Shown here: positions 15,975 through 25,730 of the stretch, in pieces
Layout: each line of letters starts with the position of its first letter
How positions within the stretch are numbered: position 1 is the stretch's first letter
Assembly: GCF_020616555.1 (NCBI RefSeq)
Contig: NZ_CP085173.1
Span: 1,550,001 to 1,614,000, forward strand
Origin: Streptomyces longhuiensis
GTDB lineage: Bacteria > Actinomycetota > Actinomycetes > Streptomycetales > Streptomycetaceae
DNA: 64,000 nucleotides
Direction of reading: 5' to 3'
The notes under the pieces: model-generated
Seen by the model: only the letters and a program-made list of their open reading frames with translations
Told to the model about the DNA's origin: nothing
Database searches by the model: none
Program-made: the position numbers and the translations under genes

Positions 15975-16430
15975 ATGCCACCCGCCCGGACCGCGAAGCA
16001 GCGCAAGCAGGACACCCTCGACAGGCTCGAACGCGACGAGGACGTATGGGTGGCCACGGCCGACGGGGAGAACGCGACGCCGTATCTCGTACCGCTGTCG
16101 TTCTTGTGGGACGGTGCGACGCTGCTGCTCGCCACTCCTGCGGCCAGTCCCACAGGGCGCAATCTGCGGGCCACCCGGCGGGCCCGGCTCGGCGTCGGCC
16201 CGACGCGTGACGTCGTCATGATCGAGGGCACGGCGCAGACGTTGACGCCGGCGGAACTCCCGGACGGCGTCGGAGACGCGTTCGCGGAGAAGACAGGGTT
16301 CGACCCTCGCACGCTGACCTCGGAGTACCTCTACTTCCGCGTCACACCGCGGCGAGTCCAGGCCTGGCGGGAGGCCAACGAGCTGGCGGGCCGGGACCTG
16401 ATGCGGGACGGCGAGTGGGTCGAGGACTGA
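15975..16430 (+). CDS. Pyridoxamine 5'-phosphate oxidase-like split-barrel protein
   Basis: 151 residues from the ATG at 15975 (AGGGAGA upstream). The segment ERDEDVWVATADGENATPYLVPLSFLWDG, followed by LLATPAASPTGRNLRATRRARLGVG, is the flavin-binding split barrel of the PNPOx-like/F420-dependent superfamily. Such proteins bind FMN or F420 and reduce small molecules, or act in heme or nitroaromatic metabolism; which cofactor applies here cannot be told. The upstream extension to 15813 is composed of the ATGAC-like repeats and is not coding-like. Converges with the MFS gene. Confidence 0.8.
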   Translation: MPPARTAKQRKQDTLDRLERDEDVWVATADGENATPYLVPLSFLWDGATLLLATPAASPTGRNLRATRRARLGVGPTRDVVMIEGTAQTLTPAELPDGVGDAFAEKTGFDPRTLTSEYLYFRVTPRRVQAWREANELAGRDLMRDGEWVED

Positions 16431-16523
16431 ACCACCCGCACCGAAGCCCGATGTGAACAGACTGCGGAACCAGCCGAAAGCCCCACCCTGGCAGCCCACC
16501 CACCGCAGCCCGGCCACGCGGAA

Positions 16524-16555
16524 CGCGCCCGCCGAAGAGACCTCCGACGGGCGCG
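16524..16555. terminator. Hairpin between convergent PNPOx-like and MFS genes
   Basis: 11-bp stem with one wobble pair (16524-16534 with 16545-16555) and a 10-nt loop, suited to terminate transcription from both sides. Confidence 0.6.
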
Positions 16556-16606
16556 CCCGGTGCCACACATTCAGCCGGTCGACCCGACCGACCCGATCGA
16601 CCTGAC

Positions 16607-19062
<2,456 letters not shown>

Positions 19063-19076
19063 CACGCCGAAGATTC

Positions 19077-19109
19077 TTGCACATACTGCAATCTTTGCGC
19101 GCACTGCAT
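19077..19109 (-). promoter_or_regulatory. Tandem putative TetR operators
   Basis: TTGCA-CATAC-TGCAA (19077-19091) is a perfect palindromic pair, and a second, imperfect copy TTGCG-CGCAC-TGCAT (19095-19109) follows with an 18-bp period. The pair ends 14 nt before the TetR start codon, the right place for autorepression. Confidence 0.6.
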
Positions 19110-19277
19110 CCAGGTGCCCGTGAAGCCCCTGATCCAGCGCCCGCGAAACCCCCGGCACCTGCGGTCGCGTCAGCGGAACAGGTGCAGACGTGGGCAGACG
19201 CACTCATGCGAGTTACGCTCCATAAGCGTAGTTTCGGGTGAAATGCGAAAGCCACTGCTCGCCGGGAGACCAGACTG

Positions 19278-19832
19278 ATGCTCACTCGCACCGTCCTCGC
19301 CACCTCCGCCGCGGCGCTGCTCGCGTCCGCCACAGCGGCGTCGACCGACACGCACGCCGCGCACCCCGCCGCCGCGCCGGCCGCCGCCCCCAAGCTCTGC
19401 GCGGAGAACGCGCTGACCGTGAAGGCGGCCGCGTCGGGCCAGGACCACGTCCTGCGCCTGAGCGTCACGAACCACTCCCCGCGCGCCTGTCTCGTGTCCC
19501 GCGTGCCGCTGGTCACGTACGGCGATCTGGACGGGGCTGCCGTCCCGTTCCCGCTCTCCGGAAGCTCCACGTACAAGCTCGACGCCGGGAAGACGGCCCA
19601 CGCCGCCGTGCGGTCCCTGACCGCGAGCGATGACAGCGACCCCCGGTCGGTCGGCTACGTCGTGGTGTCGGCGAATCCGGAACACCAAGGCAAGAAGTTC
19701 ACCGCCGCCTCACTCTCCGAGCCGCGCGGGCTGCGCGTCTGGTCGCCGGTGACGACGCTGTGGCAGCCGACGCGGGCCCAGGCGGACGAGGTCCTGGCCG
19801 AGTCCGACGGCGCGGGGGCCCTGAAGGTCTGA
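19278..19832 (+). CDS. Secreted DUF4232-like protein
   Basis: 184 residues with a signal peptide (MLTRTVLATSAAALLASATA, then an Ala/Pro-rich stretch). The mature part begins LCAENALTVKA and contains VTNHSPRACLVSRVPLVTYGDLDG, two cysteines in the positions expected for the Streptomyces DUF4232 beta-sandwich. The C-terminal tail after EPRGLRVW is atypical. Extracellular, function unknown. The ATG at 19278 follows GGGAGAC. Divergent from the TetR gene. Confidence 0.65.
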   Translation: MLTRTVLATSAAALLASATAASTDTHAAHPAAAPAAAPKLCAENALTVKAAASGQDHVLRLSVTNHSPRACLVSRVPLVTYGDLDGAAVPFPLSGSSTYKLDAGKTAHAAVRSLTASDDSDPRSVGYVVVSANPEHQGKKFTAASLSEPRGLRVWSPVTTLWQPTRAQADEVLAESDGAGALKV

Positions 19833-19848
19833 CCTCGTCCACCTGGCA

Positions 19849-20571
19849 TCAGGCCGCGGCGCGGACCGCGAGAAGCGAGGCGTCGTCCTGGAGCGGGCCC
19901 TCCGCGTGGCGGAGCAGGTCGGCGGCGAGGGCGTCGGTGAAGTCTTCGAGGGCCGCGTTCCCCAGGGCGGCGGCCCGCTCCGCCAGCGGGTAGAACACAC
20001 CGCGCGCGTCCCTGGCCTCGCTCACCCCGTCCGTGTAAAGGAGCATGCACTCCCAGGCGGTGGCCGGCACCGGCTGGGCGGCGCACCATCCGGAGTGGAG
20101 GTCGAGCAGGCCGAGCGGTGGTGCGGGCGCGGGGACCGCGGCGTGGACGGCGGCGCCGTCGCGCAGCAGGACGGGCGGCGGGTGTCCGCAGCAGACCAGT
20201 TGGGCGGATCCGTCGGACTCGACGCTGAGCAGGGTCGCCGTGACGAAGCGGTCGGGTTCGTCCGAGTGCGCGACCAGCGAGTGCAGCCGTACGGCGATGC
20301 CCTCCAACCGCGCCTCACAGGCGGCCAGATCGCGCCAGGCGCGTAAGACGTTGTCCGCGGTGCGGGCGAGAGCGCGGCCTTTGCCCATGACGTCACCCAT
20401 CAACAGACGTGTGCCGTAAGGGGATTCGACGGCTCCGTACACGTCGCCGCCCGCTCCCGCGGGGCTTCTCTCCACCGGCGCGGTGGTGGCGTTCGCCAGG
20501 TGCCGGGCGCTGACGCGCAGGGCGCCGACCCGCTCGGGGAGAGGGGAGACCGGCTGGGAACGGGCAGTCAT
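19849..20571 (-). CDS. PP2C-family (SpoIIE-type) serine/threonine phosphatase
   Basis: 240 residues, catalytic domain only. Metal-binding acidic motifs are intact: GGDVYGA, GDVMGKG, YTDGVSEARD and the final QDDASLLAVR. It lacks PAS, GAF or membrane sensor domains. Such proteins dephosphorylate anti-sigma-factor antagonists in partner-switch pathways that control stress sigma factors and development, but no anti-sigma or antagonist gene is adjacent. GGAAGG precedes the ATG. Convergent with the DUF4232-like gene, 16 nt apart. Confidence 0.9.
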   Translation of the reverse strand: MTARSQPVSPLPERVGALRVSARHLANATTAPVERSPAGAGGDVYGAVESPYGTRLLMGDVMGKGRALARTADNVLRAWRDLAACEARLEGIAVRLHSLVAHSDEPDRFVTATLLSVESDGSAQLVCCGHPPPVLLRDGAAVHAAVPAPAPPLGLLDLHSGWCAAQPVPATAWECMLLYTDGVSEARDARGVFYPLAERAAALGNAALEDFTDALAADLLRHAEGPLQDDASLLAVRAAA

Positions 20572-20626
20572 GCAGGGACCTTCCGGGGTGCGGCCGGGCG
20601 TGCTGCCCGACGTGACGCGCCGCGCA

Positions 20627-20654
20627 AGTGTAGCCAGTCGAGCGCGCCCGGTAA
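20627..20654 (-). promoter_or_regulatory. Putative promoter of the SpoIIE-type phosphatase gene
   Basis: Minus strand: TTACCG (20649-20654), 16-nt spacer, TACACT (20627-20632), about 55 nt before the ATG at 20571. Confidence 0.45.
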
Positions 20655-20751
20655 CCGATTGTCACCGAATCCGTGCCACCGGATGCCGCCGCCCCGAGGT
20701 CGTCAACTTCGCACTGGAGTACGCCAGTTCACATAACCCCACTGCGGCCCC

Positions 20752-21147
20752 TCAGTCGGTGAGGTCGGCCCGCAGCGTCAGCAGGTTCGTGCCGAGGGCG
20801 CGTACGGCGGCGCTGTTGTACCGCGGCAGGCTCTTCAGCCGCGCGCGGGCGTCGTCGTCCCGCAGCAGATGTGCCGTGCCCGTGTGCCAGCGCCCCTTGA
20901 CCCGGACGCGGATCCTGGGGTCGGCCTGGATGTTGCGTACGTACTGCGACTTGTCGCCGTACTCGGACACCCACCAGAACTCGCGGCCGACCAGGCGACC
21001 GCCGACCGGGGTGCGCCGGGGCAGCCCGGACGTGCGGCCGGTGGTCTCCAGCAGGATCTGACCGGGGAGCCGGGAGAGGAGCGGGTTGCCGATACGCCGC
21101 TGGAACGACGTGACGGCCCTGAACTTGAACTCGCGATACCGCGACAT
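20752..21147 (-). CDS. Deazaflavin (F420)-dependent nitroreductase/quinone reductase family protein
   Basis: 131 residues of the DDN-like split-barrel family. The motif LLETTGRTSGLPRRTPVGG and the following WWVSEYGDKSQYVRNIQADPRIRVRV are diagnostic of this F420H2-binding group found in mycobacteria and Streptomyces. Members reduce quinones or nitro compounds. GGAGGGAC lies before the ATG at 21147. It lies 59 nt downstream of the MFS pump gene on the same strand, so co-expression with the pump in detoxification is possible. Confidence 0.88.
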   Translation of the reverse strand: MSRYREFKFRAVTSFQRRIGNPLLSRLPGQILLETTGRTSGLPRRTPVGGRLVGREFWWVSEYGDKSQYVRNIQADPRIRVRVKGRWHTGTAHLLRDDDARARLKSLPRYNSAAVRALGTNLLTLRADLTD

Positions 21148-21206
21148 ACGCGTCCCTCCGCCGGCACTGTGACTACCCGCCGCACTCTAGTGACCTGGCG
21201 GACGGG

Positions 21207-22715
21207 TCAGACAGGCGCCTTCGCCGGGGCCGCGGGGGTGGATGCCGGGCGGGGCAGCGCCAGGGCCGCCGCCACCGCGAGCGCCCCCGCGGCCGCGGCG
21301 GTCAGCCAGCCGTGGCGGAACGCCGTGAGGGCCGCTTCCGCCGTGCGGGGCTCGCCGATGAGGGCGACCATCACGGCCACTCCGAGGACGGAGCCCGTCT
21401 GCCGGGCCATCGTCGTGAGCGCGGATCCGGTGGCGAACCGGCCGGGCGGCAGTGCCGTGGCGGCCGCTCCCACGAGGGTCGGCAGGGCGAACCCGACGCC
21501 GACGCCGGTGACGAGCATGCCGGGCAGGAACGCGGCGGCGTAGTGCGGCGCCACCTCCAGGGCGAGGGCCCACCACGCGAGACCGCCGGCGAAGAGCAGG
21601 CAGCCGGCCGCCGCCGTGCGGCCCGCACCGAGGCGTCGCACGACGGGCCCTGACGCGACGGCGAGCAGGGGGACGACGAGCGGACCCGGCGCGATGGCCA
21701 GTCCGGTACGGATCGCCGAGTAGCCCCACACCTGCTGGCACCACAGGACCGAGGTGAGCAGCATCGCGGCGAACGCCACCGTGAAGAGGAGTGCGGCGAG
21801 CGTGGCGAGCGTGAAGGCGGGGATGCGCAGGAGCGGGAGTTCGACGATGGGGACCGGGTGCCGGGCCGAGCGCAGCCAGAACGCCGCGGCGAGGATCACC
21901 GCGGCGGCCAGCGAACCGAGCACGCGCCCCGAACTCCAGCCCCACGCCTCGGCCTTGACGAGGCCGAGCGCAAGGGTGCCGATGGCGAGGGTGAGGAGGA
22001 CGGCGCCCGCCAGGTCGGGCAGGGGGCCGCCGCGGTCGGGACGGTCGGCGGGCAGCAGGCGGATCCCGGCCACGAGGCCGGCTGCGCCGACGGGCACGTT
22101 GACGAGGAAGACCCAGCGCCAGTCGGCCTCCACGAGCAGCCCGCCCGCCACGGGGCCGAGGCCGGCGGCGATGCCCCCGATGGCGGCCCAACCGCGAATG
22201 GCGCGCGGGCGGCGCTCCGCCGGGGTGGCGACGAGCAGCAGCGCGAGCGACGTCGGCATGAGGGCGGCGGCGCCCGCGGCCTGGAGGGCACGCGCCGCGA
22301 CGAGCCAGCCGACGCCGGGGGCGACGGCGCACAGCGCGGAGGCGACGGTGAACACCGCGAGGCCCAGTAGGAACCCGCTGCGGTGTCCGTACCGGTCGGC
22401 GAGGCGTCCGGCGGCCACGAGCAGGGCCGCGAACACGATCGCGTAGGCGTTCAGGACCCAGGACAGGGAGGCGAGCGAGGCATCGTCGAAGGAGGTGGCG
22501 AGGGCGGGCACGGCGACGTTGACGATGAACAGGTCGAGGTTCACGACGAAGACGCCCGCGGAGACGATCCACGCGGTGGCCGCACCGGTCCTGCCGGAGG
22601 CCGGCCCACCCGAACCGGAACCCGGGCCCGCCCCCGAACCGGAGGCCGACGCGGCGACCGAGCTCCCGGCAGACGCGTCCGCCGCACCGACTGAGTTTGA
22701 TTTTCCAACTATCAT
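21207..22715 (-). CDS. MFS drug-efflux transporter (DHA2 type)
   Basis: 502 residues. After a Gly/Ser/Ala-rich hydrophilic N terminus of about 45 residues come about 14 spans. Motif A-like GRLADRYGHRSGFL follows span 2, and GPVAGGLLVEADWRWVFLVNVPVG is the usual motif-C region. The ATG at 22715 lies 7 nt after a TAGGTT -10 and has no ribosome-binding site, so it is probably translated from a leaderless mRNA; an in-frame TTG at 22724 overlaps the -10 and is rejected. Substrate unknown. Confidence 0.88.
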   Translation of the reverse strand: MIVGKSNSVGAADASAGSSVAASASGSGAGPGSGSGGPASGRTGAATAWIVSAGVFVVNLDLFIVNVAVPALATSFDDASLASLSWVLNAYAIVFAALLVAAGRLADRYGHRSGFLLGLAVFTVASALCAVAPGVGWLVAARALQAAGAAALMPTSLALLLVATPAERRPRAIRGWAAIGGIAAGLGPVAGGLLVEADWRWVFLVNVPVGAAGLVAGIRLLPADRPDRGGPLPDLAGAVLLTLAIGTLALGLVKAEAWGWSSGRVLGSLAAAVILAAAFWLRSARHPVPIVELPLLRIPAFTLATLAALLFTVAFAAMLLTSVLWCQQVWGYSAIRTGLAIAPGPLVVPLLAVASGPVVRRLGAGRTAAAGCLLFAGGLAWWALALEVAPHYAAAFLPGMLVTGVGVGFALPTLVGAAATALPPGRFATGSALTTMARQTGSVLGVAVMVALIGEPRTAEAALTAFRHGWLTAAAAGALAVAAALALPRPASTPAAPAKAPV

Positions 22716-22722
22716 GCACGGC

Positions 22723-22752
22723 AACCTAGCGCGAGCGAGTTTGATATGACAA
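22723..22752 (-). promoter_or_regulatory. Leaderless promoter of the MFS gene with repeated ATCAAACTC element
   Basis: Minus strand: TTGTCA (22747-22752), 18-nt spacer, TAGGTT (22723-22728), then 7 nt to the ATG. The spacer contains ATCAAACTC (22737-22745), repeated exactly at 22693-22701 inside codons 6-9, as expected for paired operator sites. Confidence 0.6.
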
Positions 22753-22882
22753 CCCTGCAGTTGGGCGGGGCAGGTGGATGCTCGCCGCCCTCACCCCGAC
22801 GCGCCGTGTCGTCGCCGGCGCCGGCCGGACACCCGGCCGTGACGTCCCTCTCGCCCACTCCCGAGCGAAGGACCACCCCTCC

Positions 22883-23371
22883 ATGCGCACCCGCATCCGT
22901 GTCCGACTCTCGGCGCTCGCCGTCGTGGCACTGGCCGGCCTCGCCGGACCGGCCGCCACCCCGGCGCAGGCCACCGACGACGTGCCGTGCCACAACACCG
23001 TCAAGCGGGACCTGGTCGACCCGTCGTCCGGTCACACCTGGCCCGGGACGGACGTCATGTACTGCAACCTCACGCGCGGCCACGTCCCGGTCCACGCGAG
23101 CCGCTCCCCCGGTTCCCCCGTGGTCGGCCACCTGGAACAGGGCGGCGCGGCCAACTGGTTCGTCACCGAGATGAAGGGCGAGCCGTACCGGGACGGCGCC
23201 GCGGAGAACGACTGGTGGGCCAGCACCCCGGCGGCCAACGGACGTTGGGGCTGGACGCCCGAGGTCTACTTCGCCGGCGGCGGCAACTACGAGGACGACG
23301 CGGGCCTGTTGATGCCTGGCTCGTACACCTGCGCAAACACCTGCGCCCCCGTACCGTTCTGGGCGCGCTGA
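22883..23371 (+). CDS. Secreted SH3-like/hypothetical protein
   Basis: 162 residues. Signal peptide MRTRIRVRLSALAVVALAG up to PAQA, then a mature protein with four cysteines. A bacterial-SH3-like segment (CNLTRGHVPVHASRSPGSPVVGHLEQ) is followed by WWASTPAANGRWGWTPEVYFAGG and a short tail ending in Cys-containing TCANTCAP. The ATG at 22883 follows GAAGGACC; the longer frame from 22778 gives no family-like N terminus. Probably binds wall polymers or another extracellular partner; function inferred only weakly. Confidence 0.7.
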   Translation: MRTRIRVRLSALAVVALAGLAGPAATPAQATDDVPCHNTVKRDLVDPSSGHTWPGTDVMYCNLTRGHVPVHASRSPGSPVVGHLEQGGAANWFVTEMKGEPYRDGAAENDWWASTPAANGRWGWTPEVYFAGGGNYEDDAGLLMPGSYTCANTCAPVPFWAR

Positions 23372-23400
23372 CCCCGCGGCGCACCGGGGGTTGGGGTCGG

Positions 23401-23484
23401 CTTCGCCCACCCCCTCTTCGCCCACCCCCGCTTCGGCAATTCCGGTTCGACAAGCCCGGTTCGACAAGCCCGGTTCGACAAGCC
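23401..23484. repeat. Tandem repeats: two 15-bp units and three 14-bp units
   Basis: CTTCGCCCACCCCC(T/G) occurs twice in tandem (23401-23430). After a short gap the 14-bp unit CGGTTCGACAAGCC occurs three times without mismatch (23443-23484). The tract lies between the SH3-like gene and the F420-dependent oxidoreductase start at 23512. Confidence 0.9.
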
Positions 23485-23511
23485 CGCCCATGATCATCAA
23501 GACTGAGGATC

Positions 23512-24420
23512 ATGCGATTCGGCGTGAACCTTCTCAACTTCGGCTCCGACACGACCCCGCGAACCCTCGAACGCCAGGCGACGGACGCCCGCGCACTGGG
23601 CTTCACATTCGCGATGATCTCCGACCACATAGCCGTCACCCCCGACGTACACGAGGTGTATCCCGCCCCGTTCTACGACCAGTTCGTCCTGGCCGCGCAC
23701 CTCGCGGGGCGGGTGCCGGGGCTTCGGCTCGGCACGACCATCACCGTCATCCCGTACCGGCACCCCCTCCAGACGGCGCGGCTCGCGGCCAACATCGACC
23801 AGCTCAACGACGCCGGCTTCATCCTCGGCGCGGGCGTCGGCTGGTCCGCCGCCGAGTACCGCGCGCTGGGCGTCCCGTTCGAGGAGCGCGGCGCCATCAC
23901 CGACGAGTACCTGGCCGCGATACGCGCCGCGTGGGCGCAGGACCCGTGCACCTTCGAGGGGCGCTACGTCTCGTACGAGGGCATCCGTACGGCCCCCGCC
24001 CCCGCTGCCGAGCAGCTGCCGGTCTGGGTCGGCGGCGACTCGCCCGCCGCGCTGCGCAGGGCCGCGCGCCTGGGCGAGGGATGGCACCCCTTCATGCCGA
24101 CCCTTCAGGGCCTGCGCGCCAAGCTGCCGGTCGTGGCCGCCGAGGCCGAGAAGGCCGGCCGGCCCGTGCCGGAGCTCGTGCCACGACTGCAGATCGCGCT
24201 CGGGGAGCGACCCGACACCGAGGACCGCCCCCTCGGCCACGGCAGCGTCGAGCAGGTCCGCGCAGACCTGCACGCGCTGGCCGAACTCGGCGCCACGCAC
24301 GTGCTGTTCGACACCTACCCCGGCGGCCCGGCCGCGCGCGCCACGGCCGACGAGGACCGCCGCGTCCTGGAGCTCCTCGTGGAGAAGGTCGTCGATCCGG
24401 CCACGGGCGACGTGCGCTGA
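23512..24420 (+). CDS. LLM-class F420-dependent oxidoreductase
   Basis: TIM-barrel oxidoreductase of 302 residues. The N terminus MRFGVNLLNFG, then LGFTFAMISDHI, GTTITVIPYRHPLQTARLAANIDQL and FILGAGVGWSAAEY are the luciferase-like motifs of the F420 group. LPVWVGGDSPAALRRAARLGEGW gives the phosphate-binding region. GAGGATC precedes the ATG. Transfers hydride between F420 and an unknown substrate. It ends just before a clear terminator and stands alone in its transcription unit. Confidence 0.9.
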   Translation: MRFGVNLLNFGSDTTPRTLERQATDARALGFTFAMISDHIAVTPDVHEVYPAPFYDQFVLAAHLAGRVPGLRLGTTITVIPYRHPLQTARLAANIDQLNDAGFILGAGVGWSAAEYRALGVPFEERGAITDEYLAAIRAAWAQDPCTFEGRYVSYEGIRTAPAPAAEQLPVWVGGDSPAALRRAARLGEGWHPFMPTLQGLRAKLPVVAAEAEKAGRPVPELVPRLQIALGERPDTEDRPLGHGSVEQVRADLHALAELGATHVLFDTYPGGPAARATADEDRRVLELLVEKVVDPATGDVR

Positions 24421-24471
24421 GGTCAGGACCCGTAGGTCGTCCGACCTCCCCTTGAACGGATGGACCCCGGC

Positions 24472-24499
24472 CCCAGGGCGCCCGCCTCCGCGCCCTGGG
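24472..24499 (+). terminator. Terminator after the LLM oxidoreductase gene
   Basis: 10-bp perfect stem (24472-24481 with 24490-24499) and an 8-nt loop, 51 nt beyond the stop codon. Confidence 0.65.
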
Positions 24500-24518
24500 C
24501 ATCCATTCACCGAACTTA

Positions 24519-24553
24519 CGCAAGCAGACTGCAAGCCTTGCGCTAATCTTGCG
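24519..24553 (+). promoter_or_regulatory. Nested palindromic MalR operator over the malR promoter
   Basis: Four copies of the GCAAG/CTTGC element are arranged with perfect symmetry around base 24536: CGCAAG (24519-24524) and GCAAG (24531-24535) on the left, CTTGC (24537-24541) and CTTGCG (24548-24553) on the right. The -10 TAATCT (24544-24549) is inside it, 8 nt before the malR ATG. Autorepression by the LacI-type regulator is strongly suggested. Confidence 0.75.
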
Positions 24554-24557
24554 TTCC

Positions 24558-25580
24558 ATGACACGGAGACTTGCTCAGGTGGCACAGAAGGTCGGCGTCA
24601 GTGAGGCGACGGTCAGCCGGGTGCTCAACAACAAGCCCGGCGTCTCGGAGGCCACCCGGCAGGCCGTGCTCACGGCCCTGGACGTCCTGGGCTACGAGCG
24701 GCCGACCCAACTGCGCGGCGAGCGCGCGCGCCTGGTCGGGCTCGTCCTTCCGGAGCTGCAGAACCCGATCTTTCCCGCGTTCGCGGACGTCATCGGCGGC
24801 GCGCTCGCCCAGCAGGGCCTCACCCCCGTCCTGTGCACCCAGACCAACGGCGGCGTCTCCGAGGCGGACTACGTGGAACTGCTGCTCCAGCAGCAGGTGT
24901 CCGGCGTGGTCTTCGCGGGCGGCCAGTTCGCCCAGGCGGACGCCCGGCACGAGCACTACCGGCTGCTCTCGGAGCGCAAGGTCCCCGTCGTCCTCGTGAA
25001 CGCGGCGATCGAGGACCTCGGTTTCCCGTGCGTCGCGTGCGACGACGCCGTCGCGGTCGAGCAGGCCTGGCGGCATCTGTCCTTGCTGGGCCACGAACGC
25101 ATCGGGCTCGTGCTCGGTCCGGACGACCATGTGCCGTCGATGCGCAAACTCGCCGCCGCGCGGAGGGTGGCGCGGTCAGCCGGCGGGACACTGCCCGAGG
25201 ACGCGGTCGAACGGGCCATGTTCTCGCTGGAGGGCGGCCAAGCGGCAGCGGCGCGCCTCATGCGGCGCGGCATCACGGGCATCATCTGCGCGAGCGACCC
25301 GCTGGCGCTCGGCGCGGTGCGGGCCGCGCGGCGCGAGGGGCTGCGCGTGCCGGACGACATCTCGGTGGTCGGGTACGACGACTCGGCGTTCATGAATTGC
25401 ACGGAGCCGCCCCTCACGACCATGCGCCAGCCGATCGAGGCGATGGGCCGGGCCGCCGTCGAGCTGCTCGTCACCCAGATCCAGGGCGGCTCGGTGACGC
25501 CCGGTGAGCTGCTGTTCGAGCCCGAACTGGTGGTACGTGGCTCCACGGCGCAGGCTCCGTCCGGCACAACCGCAGCGTAG
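24558..25580 (+). CDS. malR: LacI-family maltose regulator MalR
   Basis: 340 residues. The helix-turn-helix at residues 6-25 (LAQVAQKVGVSEATVSRVLN) with hinge GVSEATRQAVLTALDVLGYE is LacI type, followed by a periplasmic-binding-protein-like sensor domain (LVGLVLPELQNPIF to VVGYDDSAF). The sequence agrees with what I remember of MalR/Reg1 of S. coelicolor/S. lividans. The ATG lies 8 nt after a -10 with no ribosome-binding site, so it is probably leaderless. Located immediately upstream of malEFG-aglA on the same strand, with shared operator elements at 24519 and 25589. Maltose or maltodextrins are the likely inducers. Confidence 0.88.
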   Translation: MTRRLAQVAQKVGVSEATVSRVLNNKPGVSEATRQAVLTALDVLGYERPTQLRGERARLVGLVLPELQNPIFPAFADVIGGALAQQGLTPVLCTQTNGGVSEADYVELLLQQQVSGVVFAGGQFAQADARHEHYRLLSERKVPVVLVNAAIEDLGFPCVACDDAVAVEQAWRHLSLLGHERIGLVLGPDDHVPSMRKLAAARRVARSAGGTLPEDAVERAMFSLEGGQAAAARLMRRGITGIICASDPLALGAVRAARREGLRVPDDISVVGYDDSAFMNCTEPPLTTMRQPIEAMGRAAVELLVTQIQGGSVTPGELLFEPELVVRGSTAQAPSGTTAA

Positions 25581-25588
25581 TCAATTTT

Positions 25589-25616
25589 TTGCGGAGTCTG
25601 CACGACATCTTGCGGG
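25589..25616 (+). promoter_or_regulatory. Paired TTGCGG operator elements upstream of malE
   Basis: TTGCGGAG (25589-25596) and CTTGCGGG (25609-25616) are direct repeats 21 bp apart, that is two helical turns. They carry the same CTTGCG core as the malR operator. They lie 115-140 nt before the malE ATG, right after the malR stop codon and a run of six T. Confidence 0.6.
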
Positions 25617-25730
25617 CACCTGTCCGCGGTGGTTGAGTGTGCCGCGCCCCGGCTGCGCGGTAGCCGTAGGCCTTCCTGCGGTTGTCGTCAGCCGTGGGCC
25701 CTCCATGCTCATGCCCGAAGGGGACCACCG

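Noticed and set aside
23443-23484. CRISPR-like repeat
   Set aside because: Units are contiguous without spacers and only 14 bp long, so it is a simple tandem repeat.
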